Shown here piece after piece: positions 60,540 through 64,000 of a stretch of DNA of 64,000 nucleotides. Position 1 is the first letter of the stretch. Every line of letters begins with the position of its first letter. Source of the DNA: Flaccisagitta enflata (Eukaryota > Chaetognatha > Sagittoidea > Aphragmophora). The translations under genes were made by a program, and so were the position numbers. The stretch is from NCBI GenBank assembly GCA_965153355.1, contig OZ231127.1, forward strand, positions 24,180,001 to 24,244,000, in the 5' to 3' direction. Under the pieces are notes generated by a model, which searched no databases, was not told where the DNA came from, and worked only from the letters and a program-made list of their open reading frames with translations.

Positions 60540-61160
60540 GGAGAGAAGAAAAGTTAAAAGAAAAAAAAGAAAACATACATCGGAGGGGAAAACGGAAGCC
60601 AACAAGCATACACATACGAAAAAAGGGGGGAAAGAAGAGAGAAAAAGAGAAAGAGAGTGAATAAAAAAAAGATAAAATCAAAAAATACGAAAATGGGGAT
60701 AAAAAAAAGGAAAAAACCGGAAAAAGAAAAGAAAGAAAAGTAAAAAAAGGAAAGAAAATAAAAACTCCAAATGAAAAGTGAGGAAATCGAAAAAGAGAAT
60801 TCAGGAGGGGAAAAAAAGAAAAGAAAAGGAAAAAAAGACTCGGGAAATGAGAAAAATCCCGCAAAGAAAAATCGAGCGACAGACACATAAAAAAATGAGA
60901 AAAGACAGAAAAAAAAAGAAAAACATCATCAGTGAAATTCAAAGAAAAAAAATGCTTGGATTGAAAACAAAATGAGGGAAAGATAAGTCTGGAATAAAAA
61001 AAAAGTGTGGAAATCTGACGGTTGAAAAATGACGAGTCAGTAAAAAAAAAGACATTGAAAAAAGAAATTCACTTTTCTGAAAAGATTGTCATCACTCCAC
61101 ATAGAAAAGTGCGACTATCCAACCGCAGAAAGCATGAGATAGATCATGAGTTACTAACCC
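60540..61160. repeat. A-rich, GAAAA-rich low-complexity region
   Basis: About 600 bp of irregular purine-rich sequence upstream of the polyglutamine gene, with no regular unit. Confidence 0.7.
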
Positions 61161-61168
61161 CCCCCCTT

Positions 61169-61171
61169 TTC

Positions 61172-61236
<65 letters not shown>
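61169..61236. repeat. (TC)n microsatellite
   Basis: About 66 bp of TC, 156 bp upstream of the ATG of the following gene. Confidence 0.9.
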
Positions 61237-61238
<2 letters not shown>

Positions 61239-61392
61239 GATGTTTGTTTTTCTCTCCCCCTGTGGCACTATTTTACTCAATACTCATTTACTTTTCTTCA
61301 TATCAAAAACTAAAAAAGAAATTAAAAGAAAGAGAGAAAACAGGAATTGAAAAAAAACGTGCTTATAAGGTAAACAAGAAACTCGAAAAAAA

Positions 61393-63499
<2,107 letters not shown>

Positions 63500-63833
63500 G
63501 TGAGTGTTTTATTTTTTTAAATCTTTTTTCATTCGTCTTCTAGTTCAATTCTTTAAATCATTAAAAATGACAAATTATCTGGTTTTCTATCTATCAATGT
63601 TGAGATGAGATGACCAAATATACCTAGAACTCAAAGATAATGAAGTACCGATTTTTTTTTTTGACAAGACATTAGACATGACTTGTGCCTTTATTGAATG
63701 AAACCTTTAAAATAGAGGAAAAACATACAGACCATGTACCCATCAGAGGTTCAAATCGTAGGCGTTCTTCAAATAAAACGTGAACACGTGAGCACTTATG
63801 ATTTGAAAAGTAAGACAGGATTGAAAAAAAAAC

Positions 63834-63890
<57 letters not shown>

Positions 63891-64000
63891 GGAGACAGAG
63901 ACAAAGAAAAACAAACAAACAGAGAGAGAGATAAACAGACGGCGAGACACACAAAAAAAAGTAGAGCGACTGACATTCACCTTAGACAGGTAAAAAATAA
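63500..64000. other. Intron sequence of the polyglutamine gene with a (GA)n tract
   Basis: Begins with the donor. A (GA)n-(GACA)n microsatellite lies at 63838-63890. No further exon is recognised before the window ends. Confidence 0.6.

Noticed and set aside
60526-60540. Strong acceptor TTTTTTCCCCCAG followed by DLDRLTAM and a stop
   Set aside because: Eight codons are too few to call a terminal exon without transcript evidence.

Overview
The window looks like a slice of an intron-rich, repeat-rich eukaryotic genome, most likely an animal (metazoan). Genes are split by GT-AG introns. Exons are GC-balanced and the surrounding DNA is AT-rich. There are no operons or bacterial signals. A multi-module EF-hand protein, an IRE1/RNase L-type kinase, a kelch propeller and a polyglutamine protein fit an animal or close relative, but I cannot name the species.

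Layout: 1-8100 has no convincing gene. It holds simple repeats, several copies of a dispersed hairpin element, a 161-bp satellite and a 13-bp minisatellite. 8262-19739 (+) is a 12-exon gene for a 933-residue EF-hand repeat protein; all twelve exons join in phase. 19740-33100 is mostly repeats and element copies, with three weak candidate exons near 20.9-22.6 kb. 33118-45814 (-) holds an IRE1-like kinase/KEN-ribonuclease coding region and, 9.6 kb downstream on the same strand, a kelch-propeller exon. The kinase exon has a good donor just before its stop codon, and the kelch exon has a good acceptor in the matching phase. One kinase-KEN-kelch gene of about 965 residues is therefore the simplest reading. 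Its giant intron holds a 3.1-kb foldback element, two smaller TA-flanked foldbacks, a retrotransposon ORF1 relic and long GA/TC tracts. 46-56.9 kb is again repeats, with one isolated good exon at 54778-54942 (-). 56982-57813 (+) is a two-exon gene for a small secreted protein made of Gln/Asn-rich heptads. 61393-63499 (+) is the first recognisable exon of a large low-complexity protein with 46 consecutive glutamines.

The most striking non-coding feature is a family of about twenty short dispersed elements. Each has a terminal hairpin, an internal GTCC/GACC-rich tract and a subterminal 9-nt motif at the other end that is the reverse complement of the hairpin's 3' arm. Three sequence variants keep this complementarity by matched changes in both parts, which implies a selected pairing between the ends. 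The layout recalls non-autonomous Helentron/DINE-1-like elements. Many other mobile elements are palindromic, TA-flanked foldbacks with CAGT-type ends. I see no functional links between the genes beyond the proposed kinase-kelch fusion.
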